A stretch of 64,000 bases of DNA from Anaerobiospirillum thomasii (GCF_900445255.1 NZ_UAPU01000006.1:105001-169000); one strand, 5' to 3'; counted from the stretch's first letter, positions 19,872 through 28,411 are shown. Made by a program: numbers and translations. Notes: a model not told the origin generated them from the sequence alone.

Positions 19872-20798
19872 CTATTCGTATTCATCAAAAAAATCTGTAT
19901 CTATTTTTTTGATAAAATATGTTTTCTCCACCGAAACTCCAAAATTGTACTCAATCATTAGCTTTGCAAGCTTCCTTCCATCTATAAGAACCATCTTTTT
20001 ACCTGTTTTTTCTAGCGAACTTGCAAACTCAACAGCATCAGCTGTAAATTCAGATGTAGTTATAAAAATCATTTTTGCATCGTTGTTGTAGCACGCTCCT
20101 AAAAAACTCTGTAACACTGGTCTGCCTATCTTATTGTTACTGTGCCATTTTTTAACCTGTATGTATATTCTATCGAGTCCAAGCTTGTCAGATGAAATGA
20201 TGCCGTCAATGCCTGCGTCTTTTGATTTTTGTGTGACTGCGTTTTTATTGTACTGAAATTCTCCATATCCCATATGTATAAGCAGTCTTATAGCAAGCTT
20301 TTCAAATTCATAATCTGATACTTTCTTCTGTATCATTTCAAGCAACCTGGTAGCAAGTTCATCATTAAGCGTTGTGACTGCTCGTTCAAGCTGCTCTGTA
20401 GGAGTGAACTCCAATATTTCGACTTCTTTAGTGTTGATTTCTGATGACCCGCAGCCATTCTTTCTATTTAGAAAACTTTGAAATGCTGGATACTCAAGCA
20501 AATCTTTTGGGCTAATTTCTTTTTTAGTGGATATTAAATCTGATCCTTCATCAGTTATCTGATAAATACCACGTCTTTTACTTTTAATTATACCAGCCTG
20601 TTTTAAATATGTTCTTGCCCATCCCACTCGGTCTTTCAAACGACTAGAGCCACTTGTCAGTTTCTCATTTATGTCATCTTCACTTAAAGCATAATATCTA
20701 ATACAGTACTCTATGGTCTCTTTTATAGAATACTCTTTACCATCACTAAGACACAGGAGAACTGGAGTTAAAAACTTATCGAATTTAGGAACTGCCAT
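19872..20798 (-). CDS. mrr: Mrr-type restriction endonuclease (type IV)
   Basis: The 308-residue protein has an N-terminal Mrr_N winged-helix domain (about residues 1-95, LTPVLLCLSDGKEYSIKE) and a C-terminal PD-(D/E)XK domain: YEFEKLAIRLLIHMGYG, then KDAGIDGII with the first acidic residue and YIQVKKW with the Q-x-K active site. Mrr enzymes cut DNA carrying foreign methylation, so it probably restricts incoming modified DNA. The ATG lies 83 bases from the left end of the adjacent IS, whose transposase points the same way, so the IS may supply or disrupt its promoter. It marks the start of the accessory block after the str operon. Confidence 0.93.
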   Translation of the reverse strand: MAVPKFDKFLTPVLLCLSDGKEYSIKETIEYCIRYYALSEDDINEKLTSGSSRLKDRVGWARTYLKQAGIIKSKRRGIYQITDEGSDLISTKKEISPKDLLEYPAFQSFLNRKNGCGSSEINTKEVEILEFTPTEQLERAVTTLNDELATRLLEMIQKKVSDYEFEKLAIRLLIHMGYGEFQYNKNAVTQKSKDAGIDGIISSDKLGLDRIYIQVKKWHSNNKIGRPVLQSFLGACYNNDAKMIFITTSEFTADAVEFASSLEKTGKKMVLIDGRKLAKLMIEYNFGVSVEKTYFIKKIDTDFFDEYE

Positions 20799-20880
20799 TT
20801 ACCCCCCTTTACCTGTTTCTTTGCACAATCGTTCTAATTAGATTAATCACAGCCAACATTTAATAATTCTTTTTATTAAT

Positions 20881-22928
20881 TAAAAGTTTCCCAAAAATCT
20901 GTACTATTAAACGGCTTCAATATTTGACGCTATCATAAAGGAAAGTTGTTCCACTCAAGAAGCCGTTTAAATAATAGCATATTTAAGTGTCTATGAACTC
21001 TTTTTGGGCCTGCCAACCGGTCTTTTAATCTTGTCAGTTTTTTCAATTTTAGGTCTGCCAGGTTTTCTTTTGGGTCCAATAAATTCAGGCTTTTTCTTTG
21101 GTCTTCCTCTTGGTTTGGGCTCAGATGTAACTCCTTGCGAGTCCACTTCTTTTTTCTCTTTATGAGGTCGACCAGCTTTAGCTTTTCTAAGTTTTTCAGG
21201 TGCCTGCTTATTGGTACAAAGTCCAAGTTTAATTAATGCCTCAAAGCTCGATTTAACCCCCACTTCCCAGTATCCATCATCTAAATCAGGTATGCCTTCA
21301 ATAGGTGGATCAGTTCTTCTCCATACGGCATTGAGATCTTCCATAAGCTCTCCATATGTTATGCCGTTTAGTACATTATTTTCCTCAAGCTTGTTTAGAA
21401 TCCTTGATGTAATCAAGGTTGATATGAAGTTTATAAACTCAAGACCCTGCACAGAAAAGTCATTGTGAACTCTTGTCTCATCAAAGTACTCTTCATTTTT
21501 ATAGCGATTAAACATAAGCTCAAGAAGCCATCGCTCCTTGAATGTCTTATATACAGAAGATGGTTCTAGATCTAAATCTGACTCAAAAACAATCAATCCG
21601 GACTTTTCTTCTCTAGATTTATACTCCTGAGCGTCAAATGAGTTGTTTTTTATCGTTCTCATTATGTAGTTTGTATTTTCTTTTGCATAGCCTGATATAT
21701 CTCTGAAAGAATACAGATAAAGACCGTCTTTTGTTACAACTTTCCTGCAAACTACTGCTTTTTCCTCATATCTGATGGCACTGTCAAACTCTAAAAGAGA
21801 ATACTCACTGATTCGTACATCATTGCGCCTTATTGGGGTTATATAGTGAAGATCTTTGTGCTCAGCGAGCTCCTGTCTAATTTTATTTGGTGGAAAGCCT
21901 TTGTCGGTTACTATAATTCCTTTTTCTATATTATTGTTCCTAATAAAGGCTCTATAAGCAGAGGCATCTATAATGTTTCCAGGTAAAATCATAGAGCATA
22001 ATGGCTCCATGGTTTCTATTACATAAGCATAGATAATAGAGACATCTCTGCAACCTTTGACACGAGACTTCCTTGAAAAGTTAGACAAATCGTTAACTAT
22101 ACTTGTATTCTGCTTAAGAGTTCCATCTATAGCAATATGACAAGAAGGCAGGAGTCTGTCTATACGTCTTGCATAAAAATCATGCATCAATTGAGAATTT
22201 GAGCCAAGGTGGTAGATGAACTTTGCTACTGTATTCTTGCTAAGGCCCACATAAGGTATAAATTTTGAAATAAAACAATGCTCATAGGCGGACTTCAATC
22301 TTGTATTTGTAACTCTAGGTCTTATTACCCTTAGCAAGGCCATAGCGAGAATTGTATCCACATCCCCGCACTCATACACGGCCCTCAAATCGTCTTTTAT
22401 ATCGCCGACTACCGAGAAAGCAAGAGCACTGGCTCCATAAGACAATTTATCTGGCATTACTCCCTGAGATACAATTTTAGTCTCTTTGGCAACATAACGA
22501 CCATCAATAATATGACCAATAATAGCTCCATTGATAGGCTGGGCCTTTCCTTTGGCATCATACTTAGTACCAGATCTTTGACGAACAGCGTACCTATATC
22601 TGCCAGTTCCAGATAGAACTACGACAGTATTTGTAGGTCTTGGGACGGCTCTTATATTCTCAGGTATAGACATAACTAAAACCCTCAAAATATTATCTAT
22701 TAATTAAGATATAACTGTACATATTATATCATATATGTACAGTTAAAATAATATATTTATAGTATTTTTTTATGGATTTTATTAATAATGTCACAATAAT
22801 AGAGCAAAGAAGAATCTGTTGTTAACAAAGGATTTATGTAATTATTTGGTAAGATTAGGGAGATAGTGAATATGATATAATGAGCTTAAAGTAAATCCCC
22901 ATTAGTACAGTTTATGGGGAATCTTTTA
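20881..22928 (-). mobile_element. IS4-superfamily insertion sequence (2.05 kb)
   Basis: The ends are imperfect inverted repeats starting TAAAAG(T/A)TTCCC with 23 of 29 matching positions (left 20881-20909; right, read inward, 22928-22900). ATTAAT flanks both ends (20875-20880, 22929-22934), consistent with a 6-bp target duplication. ATTAAT is itself palindromic, so it could instead be part of the repeats. One transposase gene fills the element. A hairpin (TCCCCAT...ATGGGGA, 22897-22921) just inside the right end could block translation of transposase from outside transcripts, as in IS10/IS50. A second long stem (ACGGCTTC/GAAGCCGT, about 20911-20967) lies after the transposase stop. Confidence 0.85.
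20991..22673 (-). CDS. IS4-superfamily DDE transposase with AT-hook tail
   Basis: The 560-residue transposase has the DDE_Tnp_1 layout: first Asp in CHIAIDGTLKQN, second in GIIVTDKGFPPNKI, and the IS4-type signature with R-x3-E-x6-K in KERWLLELMFNRYK, followed by VHNDFSVQGLEFINF. It is closest in plan to the IS1634/IS4 groups. The start at 22673 (MSIPENIR) is preferred to the ATG five codons upstream. Unusually, the last 70 residues are Lys/Pro/Arg-rich with four RP-centred motifs (AGRPHKE, PRGRPKKK, KPGRPKIE, VGRPKKSS), of which PRGRPKK matches the canonical AT-hook. This should bind AT-rich minor groove. The gene appears intact. Confidence 0.9.
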   Translation of the reverse strand: MSIPENIRAVPRPTNTVVVLSGTGRYRYAVRQRSGTKYDAKGKAQPINGAIIGHIIDGRYVAKETKIVSQGVMPDKLSYGASALAFSVVGDIKDDLRAVYECGDVDTILAMALLRVIRPRVTNTRLKSAYEHCFISKFIPYVGLSKNTVAKFIYHLGSNSQLMHDFYARRIDRLLPSCHIAIDGTLKQNTSIVNDLSNFSRKSRVKGCRDVSIIYAYVIETMEPLCSMILPGNIIDASAYRAFIRNNNIEKGIIVTDKGFPPNKIRQELAEHKDLHYITPIRRNDVRISEYSLLEFDSAIRYEEKAVVCRKVVTKDGLYLYSFRDISGYAKENTNYIMRTIKNNSFDAQEYKSREEKSGLIVFESDLDLEPSSVYKTFKERWLLELMFNRYKNEEYFDETRVHNDFSVQGLEFINFISTLITSRILNKLEENNVLNGITYGELMEDLNAVWRRTDPPIEGIPDLDDGYWEVGVKSSFEALIKLGLCTNKQAPEKLRKAKAGRPHKEKKEVDSQGVTSEPKPRGRPKKKPEFIGPKRKPGRPKIEKTDKIKRPVGRPKKSS

Positions 22929-22934
22929 ATTAAT

Positions 22935-23007
22935 GTCGTAGTTCTTTAAAATTTGCGATTTTTTACATAGATATTTTGACACATGATCTTGAATATTACA
23001 TCGCATG
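22935..23007. other. Short 3' flank of the group II intron
   Basis: These 73 AT-rich bases separate the right target duplication of the IS from the 3' end of the group II intron. No gene is present; this is the original downstream DNA of the intron site. Confidence 0.5.
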
Positions 23008-23010
23008 ATC

Positions 23011-23064
23011 GGGTAGCCCTTTCGGGCTCCCACACCACCCACCGTACCGTTCGGTAGTAGGGCG
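23011..23064 (-). ncRNA. Group II intron domains V and VI
   Basis: On the minus strand the catalytic domain V lies in AGGAACCGCC...ACGGTACGGTGG (about 23030-23064), followed by the short domain VI hairpin GAGCCCGAAAGGGCT and the terminal CTACCCGAT. These bases form the expected stems and precede the splice boundary at 23008. Domain V looks intact although the reverse transcriptase is interrupted. Confidence 0.75.
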
Positions 23065-23068
23065 GTTC

Positions 23069-23821
23069 CTAACAAGCGCTAGAGATCCTTGAATGCAGGG
23101 TCTCTAGCTCCGCGGTTATAGTTGTCCAGCCCTCGTTTATCAGTATCTGATTGTTAAGTGCTCTGTGGATCCCTTGGTTTTTCGATAATTTCCAATAACT
23201 GTTTGAGCTGTATGCCATAGTGCCATCTCCGATGGCGGGGGCTTTTGACCATCTCAGCTTGAACTGTCTGTAGCGGTTTTGTGGGGTCTTCCATTGTTTC
23301 CATAGGAGTTGCCTGACGCGTCTTCTGATCCAAGCATCGATTTTCCTTGCCCATGATGTTGGTATGGCTTCACCAAAGTAGTTTACCCACCCTCTGAGTA
23401 GATACTTCAGCTTAGCTTTGACGACAGCAATGCCGCCTTTACACCTTCTATCTAGTATGAGCTTTACCTTTTCCTTGAGTTTCTTCCTCTTTTTGTCGTG
23501 CACAGTTGTGAAATATTGATCCTTTGGCTTTGCCTGCTTTCTTGTCTTTGAGACACATCTAGCGCTTAGAAATGCAAAACCTAGGAATTGCATATCCTTG
23601 CCGACATGCACTATTTTGGTTTTCTCTCTGTTCACCTTGAGGAATAGCTTGTCCTCTATATACCGTGTTACCCACTCTAAAACTCTCTCTGCACTTTTCC
23701 TGCTACTGCAGAATATGCACATGTCGTCGGCGTATCTGACAAATTTCCTGTCTCTGGCGTCCAACAGTTGATCAAGTTCGTTGAGGAGTATGTTTGCAAG
23801 TACCGGACTACACACAGCCCC
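23069..23821 (-). pseudogene. Group II intron reverse transcriptase/maturase, C-terminal part
   Basis: This half begins at CSPVLANILLNELDQLL and contains the RT active site FVRYADDMCIF, the end of the palm domain (KIVHVGKDMQFLGFAF) and the maturase X domain (KLKYLLRGWVNYFGEA, then IRRRVRQLLWKQWKTPQNR). It joins directly to the N-terminal half at 27258-27889: ...KGTPQGA plus VCSPVLANI restores the universal PQG-x-SPxLANI motif. The break is caused by the recombinase element between them. An internal Met could start a 248-residue fragment, but without the fingers domain it cannot be a working RT. Confidence 0.92.
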
Positions 23822-23852
23822 TTATGTAGATATAGATATTATGCCAAGTTAG
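23816..23852 (+). repeat. Left terminal inverted repeat of the RIT element
   Basis: This 37-base sequence starting AGCCCCTTATGTAG and ending CCAAGTTAG is the exact reverse complement of 27227-27263. It probably contains the recombinase binding sites. Confidence 0.9.
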
Positions 23853-23910
23853 TATAGTTTTTAAATTGATTTTTATAAACTTTCATTTTTTTAACTTGGC
23901 ATAAATATTA

Positions 23911-24930
23911 TTATTTAAGAGAGTTCAAAAATTGCATTAGATCTTGATCTTTATTCCAGTCTTGATATGTTGCTGACTCTGTAATAAGAGGTGCCAGCTT
24001 GCTAATTGCCTCATTTTTAAGCCTATTGTCAGCTCTGACGTATATCATTGTTGTTGAAATATCTTCATGACCTAAAAAATCTCTAATATAGACTATATTA
24101 ATGCCAGCCTCCAACATGTGCATAGCTTTTGAATGTCTAAACATATGACAATGAACATGCTTAGGAAAAGAAGCATCTTGTCTACTAATAATACCAGCAT
24201 ATTTTTTAACAATATACGATATTCCATCTCGATTTATAGAATGGTTAAATCTGTTTGTAATCAAAAAATCAGTTCCTATAGCGTATTGGCGGTATCTTTT
24301 GATGTAATTGCGTATAATAGATGCAGTTTCATCAGATATTACTACTGTTCGAATTTTATTTCCTTTTCCATGCAGTGTAACTGTAGAAATTGGCTCCAAA
24401 GATATATCTGCAATTTTAATATTGCAAAGTTCCTGTACCCTGCAGCCACTGTCATACATCAGTGCTAAGATCATTCTATGTCTTAAACCTACGGCTGTAT
24501 TAACATCTGGACTGTTTATAAGTTTAGCCATTTGCTCAGTGTTTAGGTAGGATATATCTTTCTGTGCAGATTTTTTAGATTTAATTCCTGCGATATTTTG
24601 TAAAGGCTCAATGTATTCAATTTTTTCAAGCTGTGCGAAATCACTAAATGCTTTTATAGCGGCAAGACGTTGATTGGCTGCAGATATGCTTGCTCCGGTA
24701 CCTCTGTACCACTCTAAAAAATTTATTACGAGATCACGATTAAAATCCTTCATATAAAAAGAGTTGACCGACATATTTTTTTCTTCCTTGATGAATTTTA
24801 AAAACAGTTTTAGAGTGTCTCTATAGCTTAGGATTGTATTTTTAGAATAACATCTATGGCATGGTAGATACTCTGTTAAAAATTTTGTAACAATCTTTGC
24901 AAAATCAGTAGAATTCGCCATCATCTGCAT
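23911..24930 (-). CDS. Tyrosine recombinase, third gene of the RIT element (RitC-like)
   Basis: This integrase-family recombinase has 339 residues. The N-terminal SAM-like core-binding domain (residues 1-110, FLTEYLPCHRCYSKNTILSYRDTLKLFLKF) precedes the catalytic domain with LMYDSGCRVQELCNIK (catalytic Arg I), VHCHMFRHSKAMHMLEAG (H-x-x-R box) and FLGHEDISTTMIYVRAD with the nucleophilic Tyr. All catalytic residues are present. The start is inside the end of the middle gene (26-base overlap); GGAGG lies 3 nt before the first ATG and 9 nt before the ATG two codons later (24924), so the latter may be the true start. Translational coupling of the trio is likely. Confidence 0.88.
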   Translation of the reverse strand: MQMMANSTDFAKIVTKFLTEYLPCHRCYSKNTILSYRDTLKLFLKFIKEEKNMSVNSFYMKDFNRDLVINFLEWYRGTGASISAANQRLAAIKAFSDFAQLEKIEYIEPLQNIAGIKSKKSAQKDISYLNTEQMAKLINSPDVNTAVGLRHRMILALMYDSGCRVQELCNIKIADISLEPISTVTLHGKGNKIRTVVISDETASIIRNYIKRYRQYAIGTDFLITNRFNHSINRDGISYIVKKYAGIISRQDASFPKHVHCHMFRHSKAMHMLEAGINIVYIRDFLGHEDISTTMIYVRADNRLKNEAISKLAPLITESATYQDWNKDQDLMQFLNSLK

Positions 24931-25887
24931 CTACCTCCCTAATTAAATCTGGAAATGATTGTTTCATTCTGTCTTTGATATAAGGAAACCTTTCTGATGT
25001 TAACTTAACGTAGTACGCAGTTTCATGAAAAGTTTCATGCCCAAGCATTGTGCGCAAATACGGCAGGTAGGCCATTAGATCTTTTCCTTCATTAACCCAT
25101 TTTCTCAAAATATTTACGCAATATGTATGACGAAAATCATGAACACGAGGGCCTTCGCCTGTATGGGGTATACCTGCCTTCTCTAAGTACCGCCGAAAAT
25201 TATGGTATACATTAACCAAAGACATTGCGACTCCTGGTCGTATCATAAAAAAATACTCTTCGTCGTTTGAGTTGGTATGGATCTTTGCTTTTAAATCTCT
25301 GCATTTCTCTAAAAGCTTTGGATGGATTGGCACTAATCTTTCTTTTTTATTTTTTGCATTTAAAATAGTTAAGACTCCGTCCTGTAAATTTATATTTTTT
25401 ATTTTTATTAGCCGTAACTCTGAGACACGCAAACCACTTGTATATAGAACTCTAAAAAAATAGGCATTACATCTTTACGGAAAGGGCATATGTCTTGTAC
25501 AGAGTTACTTTGATCAACGTAGAAAAAGAATTTCTTAATTTCTTCATCTGAATAAATATGTGGCTCATATTTTTTCACTTTGCTCATTTTAACTTTTGGA
25601 GAAATATATGCCTTTATACCAATATCATTTAGATACTTACAAAATACGCGCAGACAACTAATTCTTTTTAATTGGTTTGAAACTTTTTCATAATCTCTTT
25701 TCTTAGACCAAAGGTCACTTAACTCCTTTGTTATAACTTTGTCAGATAGATTATTTTCAATAAAAAAAGCATCAAGTTGTAAAAATGCTTCTTCATTATG
25801 GTTATATAAATAGCCAGAAGCTCTCTTTAATTCAACAAGATCTGCAAACTCTTGTTTAAAAACGCTTTTATAGGATTTTTTATTCAT
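24905..25887 (-). pseudogene. Tyrosine recombinase, middle gene of the RIT element (RitB-like), frameshifted
   Basis: The gene reads MNKKSYKSVFKQEFADLVEL from 25887 but shifts frame at a run of seven T (minus strand, 25454-25460). One more T would give DVMPIFFRVLYTSGLRVSEL and continue to 24905 as a full recombinase of about 327 residues. The second part carries GLRVSELRL (Arg I), VHDFRHTYCVNIL (H-x-x-R) and MLGHETFHETAYYVKL (Tyr). As written the first frame stops after 159 residues. The change is in a homopolymer, so it could be a mutation, a sequencing error or slippage-dependent expression. It overlaps the first gene by 8 bases. Confidence 0.85.
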
Positions 25888-27115
25888 TTCTAAAATCCTC
25901 CGGCTCTAGAGTACATTCAGCAAGTTTTTTTATATCTGTTTTAAGATATATAGCTGTAACATCTGGATCGGTGTGCCCAAGTATTTGTGTTATTACTGGC
26001 AAAGGTGTTTCAATCTCTAGCAGCAGAGAGCCAACGGAGTGCCGTAGAGAATGAAATCCAGATCTTTTTTTGGAGCGACTATCAATTTTAGCCTTGCGCA
26101 TATATTTAGTGACTATGTTTTGTAAATGACTATCATCGCTAAAAGGATCAAATGGTGGCATATGTTTTATAAAAACTACATCTGATTTATATGCTTTTGG
26201 CCTCGCATTTTTTATATAATCTATCACCGCCCATCCAATATAATCTGGGATTGGTAAGGATAGAGGCTTTTTTGTTTTATGTTGTATAATTGAGAGCTTT
26301 TTTTCTTCCCAATTAAAATTATTAAAGCGCAGTCTTTTTATATCACCAACTCTTAACCCCAGAGTACAGGCAATTAAGATCATTGCATAATCTCTCTTAC
26401 CTATAGGATTATTTCTATCTATGGCGGATAGCATCTTTTTAAGATCGTCTAAATCCCAGGAAGATGGAATATTTGCAGTCTTTGAAATATTTGGCACGTG
26501 TATCTTGTCAATGAAGTTTTCAACAATCATTCCAGATGAATGAAGAAAGCGTAAAAAGTGCCTTATACCACAGACTTGTTGCTCAACTGTTTTAAATTGA
26601 AAACCCGCAAATGTTTTAATGAAGTCGTGGCATGTTTTTGTCGTAATATCTTGTATACCGGCAACTTTCCGTTGGGTAATGAAATCTAAAAAAACTTGCG
26701 ATGTTTTTTTATAATGATTTATAGTCGATACAGACAGATCTGTATTTGACAAGAAAGAAGAGTATTTAGAAAATATATCTGACATGCTGTCATTTAATTT
26801 AATTGGATTTTTTGAGGCATAATATCTTCTAGTAAGAACCCTATGAAGTCTGTAATCCTCTAACATATGGACAACACGTAGAAGTTGAACTCTTTGCTGA
26901 GAAAGTACTTTATTTTCATATTTCTGAATAAAACTGTATTTGACCTCAAGATATTTTAGCCCTCTCTCCATATTGTATTCGGTGCTACCATATTCTTGTT
27001 TTAGAAAGTCATTTATTTTTCTCCACTCTTTTTTATAGAATTCAATAGTTCCTGATGAATAGTGATTTTCTGTAAGAAGTTGGTTTAAGCCTTCTGTAAT
27101 CATTTCTAGTTTCAT
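25880..27115 (-). CDS. Tyrosine recombinase, first gene of the RIT element (RitA-like)
   Basis: The 411-residue recombinase has two N-terminal helical regions (residues 1-210) including a SAM-like domain (FSKYSSFLSNTDLSVSTINHYKKTS) and a catalytic domain with LIACTLGLRVGDIKRLRF (Arg I), GFHSLRHSVGSLLLE (H-x-x-R) and ILGHTDPDVTAIYLKTD (Tyr). All catalytic residues are intact. It is the first of the three recombinase genes and lies 112 bases inside the right terminal repeat, where the promoter must lie. The length and order (long, medium, medium) fit RIT elements described in diverse bacteria. No cargo gene is present. Confidence 0.9.
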   Translation of the reverse strand: MKLEMITEGLNQLLTENHYSSGTIEFYKKEWRKINDFLKQEYGSTEYNMERGLKYLEVKYSFIQKYENKVLSQQRVQLLRVVHMLEDYRLHRVLTRRYYASKNPIKLNDSMSDIFSKYSSFLSNTDLSVSTINHYKKTSQVFLDFITQRKVAGIQDITTKTCHDFIKTFAGFQFKTVEQQVCGIRHFLRFLHSSGMIVENFIDKIHVPNISKTANIPSSWDLDDLKKMLSAIDRNNPIGKRDYAMILIACTLGLRVGDIKRLRFNNFNWEEKKLSIIQHKTKKPLSLPIPDYIGWAVIDYIKNARPKAYKSDVVFIKHMPPFDPFSDDSHLQNIVTKYMRKAKIDSRSKKRSGFHSLRHSVGSLLLEIETPLPVITQILGHTDPDVTAIYLKTDIKKLAECTLEPEDFRNE

Positions 27116-27226
27116 AGTGATAACTCCTATGTAGTGAAATGATTTCAGATTAGCAAATGGTCAATAATATAAAATTATGTAGAGTTGAAAAAATTAAAAT
27201 TTATATAATTCAATTTGATAAATATG

Positions 27227-27263
27227 CTAACTTGGCATAATATCTATATCTACATAAGGGGCT
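27227..27263 (-). repeat. Right terminal inverted repeat of the RIT element
   Basis: Exact inverted copy of 23816-23852. Its outer six bases (GGGGCT) overlap the start of a 32-bp palindrome that continues to 27289. Confidence 0.9.
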
Positions 27264-27289
27264 TTATGCCGAGCTCGGCATAAAGCCCC
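27258..27289. repeat. 32-bp perfect palindrome at the right junction of the RIT element
   Basis: The two 16-base arms (GGGGCTTTATGCCGAG and its complement) meet at a central GAGCTC. It is absent from the left junction and from the reconstructed target, so it belongs to the element or arose during insertion. It shares TTATGCC/GGCATAA with the terminal repeats and may be a recombination core. Confidence 0.85.
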
Positions 27290-27889
27290 CTGAGGGGTGC
27301 CCTTTGTGGTCTTATGACCAACTTTGCCGTTTTCACTGATTGGGGCTCTCATGAACCTATGTATCAGCGATATGACTCTTCCGTCCTTGATATTATTGCT
27401 TAAGACTTGGAGAAGCTTGCTGTGGTTCACAGTATCAAAGAATTTGCTTAGATCCAAATCGATTACCCATTCTAGACCTTGGTTTACATACTCGCTTGCT
27501 TTCGCAATCGCGTCTTTGCAACCTCTGCCCGGGCGGAATCCGAAGCTATTGTCTGAGAATACCTTTTCATACTCCTCGCTTAGTACTTGCGCTATAGCCT
27601 GCTGTACAAAGCGATCTCGTACTGTTGGTATTCCCAAGGGTCGCTTCTCTCCATTATCTTTTGGAATGTAGACTCTCAGAATTGGTTGTGGTCTGTATTT
27701 GCCGTTCCTAATCGCCTCAGTGATTTCACCTGGGTGTGATTGTAAATACTCACAGAGTTCATCTGTGCGCATTCTATCGACGCCCGCACTGCCTTTGTTT
27801 CTCAGCACACTGTGCAGAGCTCTTTTAAGGTTAGTGTAGTCGAGCACTCTCTCTAAGGTTATAGGTTCAATTTGCGATATATTACTCAT
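27258..27889 (-). pseudogene. Group II intron reverse transcriptase, N-terminal part
   Basis: The N-terminal fingers and early palm of the RT: VLRNKGSAGVDRMRTDEL, RVYIPKDNGEKRPLGIPTVR, DRFVQQAIAQVLSEEYEKVF, SFGFRPGRGCKDAI and DLDLSKFFDTVNH with the first catalytic Asp. It ends at KGTPQGA, where the RIT element begins; the frame then runs into the palindrome. Start at 27889 follows the intron 5' domains. Together with the C-terminal part it would make an RT of roughly 450 residues, the size of class C proteins. The intron can therefore no longer make its own maturase. Confidence 0.92.
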
Positions 27890-28410
27890 AGGTCTATATT
27901 ATCCGGCAGAACTCTTCCTACCCTCCGCAACTTGATTTACGTCCAAGCCTTGGCCAGTAGCTACAGTCAATTGCCTGCTTTTGCAGAAGACTGCTTTTTC
28001 AGAGCCATTTTTTTTTAACCGGCTAATTCCTCCGATTTTCATATCTGTTAGGTTCTGTCCTTCCCTTGTGCTCTCAAGGTACTATGACGTCTGCTGACTT
28101 CCGTATATTCGTTGTTACTACGGTTTCCCGCTATACGGATCTCCCCCGGTAAGTACGGTTTCTTTCTCTCCATATAACGCTCAGTCTTTACATATACCGC
28201 TACGACTAGATTTCGGACTTCGTCATATTTAGCAGACTTATCCGCGGTACATGCCTATAAACTGTTTCTGTTCGTAGGTCCGGAGATTTGCCTTCAGCTT
28301 CCTTCAGCCATAGTGTTACCACTATAACCTTGCTTTTAGCTATACACTTCCCTCTAGTGGGGCGTGTTGGGGACTTTCACCCGTTAGAAACGCGCACATG
28401 CAGGGCGCAC
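27890..28410 (-). ncRNA. Group II intron 5' RNA domains
   Basis: The region from the intron 5' end (GTGCGCCC at 28410) to the RT start carries the structured RNA domains I-III and the entry to domain IV. It contains typical features such as GGGTGAAAGTCCCC close to the 5' end. No protein gene is present here. Secondary structure was not computed. Confidence 0.75.
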
Positions 28411-28411
28411 T

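Larger units (their letters stand above)
23816..27289 (-). mobile_element. RIT element (three tyrosine recombinases) inserted in the group II intron
   Basis: Three consecutive tyrosine-recombinase genes in one direction define a recombinase-in-trio (RIT) element. The ends are exact 37-base inverted repeats (23816-23852 and 27227-27263), both beginning AGCCCCTTATGTAG. GGGGCT occurs at both junctions and in the target, where ACCCCTCAGGGGGCTGTG encoded the PQGA motif of the RT. The right junction carries an additional 32-bp perfect palindrome (27258-27289). A further copy of the inner repeat core (TAACTTGGCATAA) lies inverted near 23890-23902. The element splits the RT gene cleanly; one recombinase gene carries a frameshift. 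Confidence 0.88.
23008..28410 (-). mobile_element. Group IIC intron, interrupted by a RIT element
   Basis: On the minus strand the intron begins GTGCGCCC at 28410 and ends in domain VI sequence ending CTACCCGAT at 23008. It sits immediately after the T-tract of an intrinsic terminator hairpin (28415-28442), the characteristic target of class C group II introns. Removing the inserted recombinase element leaves about 1.96 kb, a normal IIC size. The 5' 521 bases (27890-28410) hold RNA domains I to III/IV. The reverse transcriptase gene is broken into 27258-27889 and 23069-23821. The encoded protein has the RT and maturase (X) domains but no C-terminal HNH endonuclease, as usual for class C. Confidence 0.88.

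Noticed and set aside
20875-22934. ATTAAT as part of the terminal inverted repeats of the first IS
   Set aside because: It is palindromic so cannot be decided by sequence alone, but the other IS4-superfamily element here makes a 6-bp duplication; it was therefore taken as the target duplication, with this ambiguity stated.
23069-27889. Two independent reverse transcriptases or a retron
   Set aside because: The two parts are complementary halves that join at PQGA/VCSPVLAN and lie inside recognisable group II intron ends; no retron msr/msd structure was seen.
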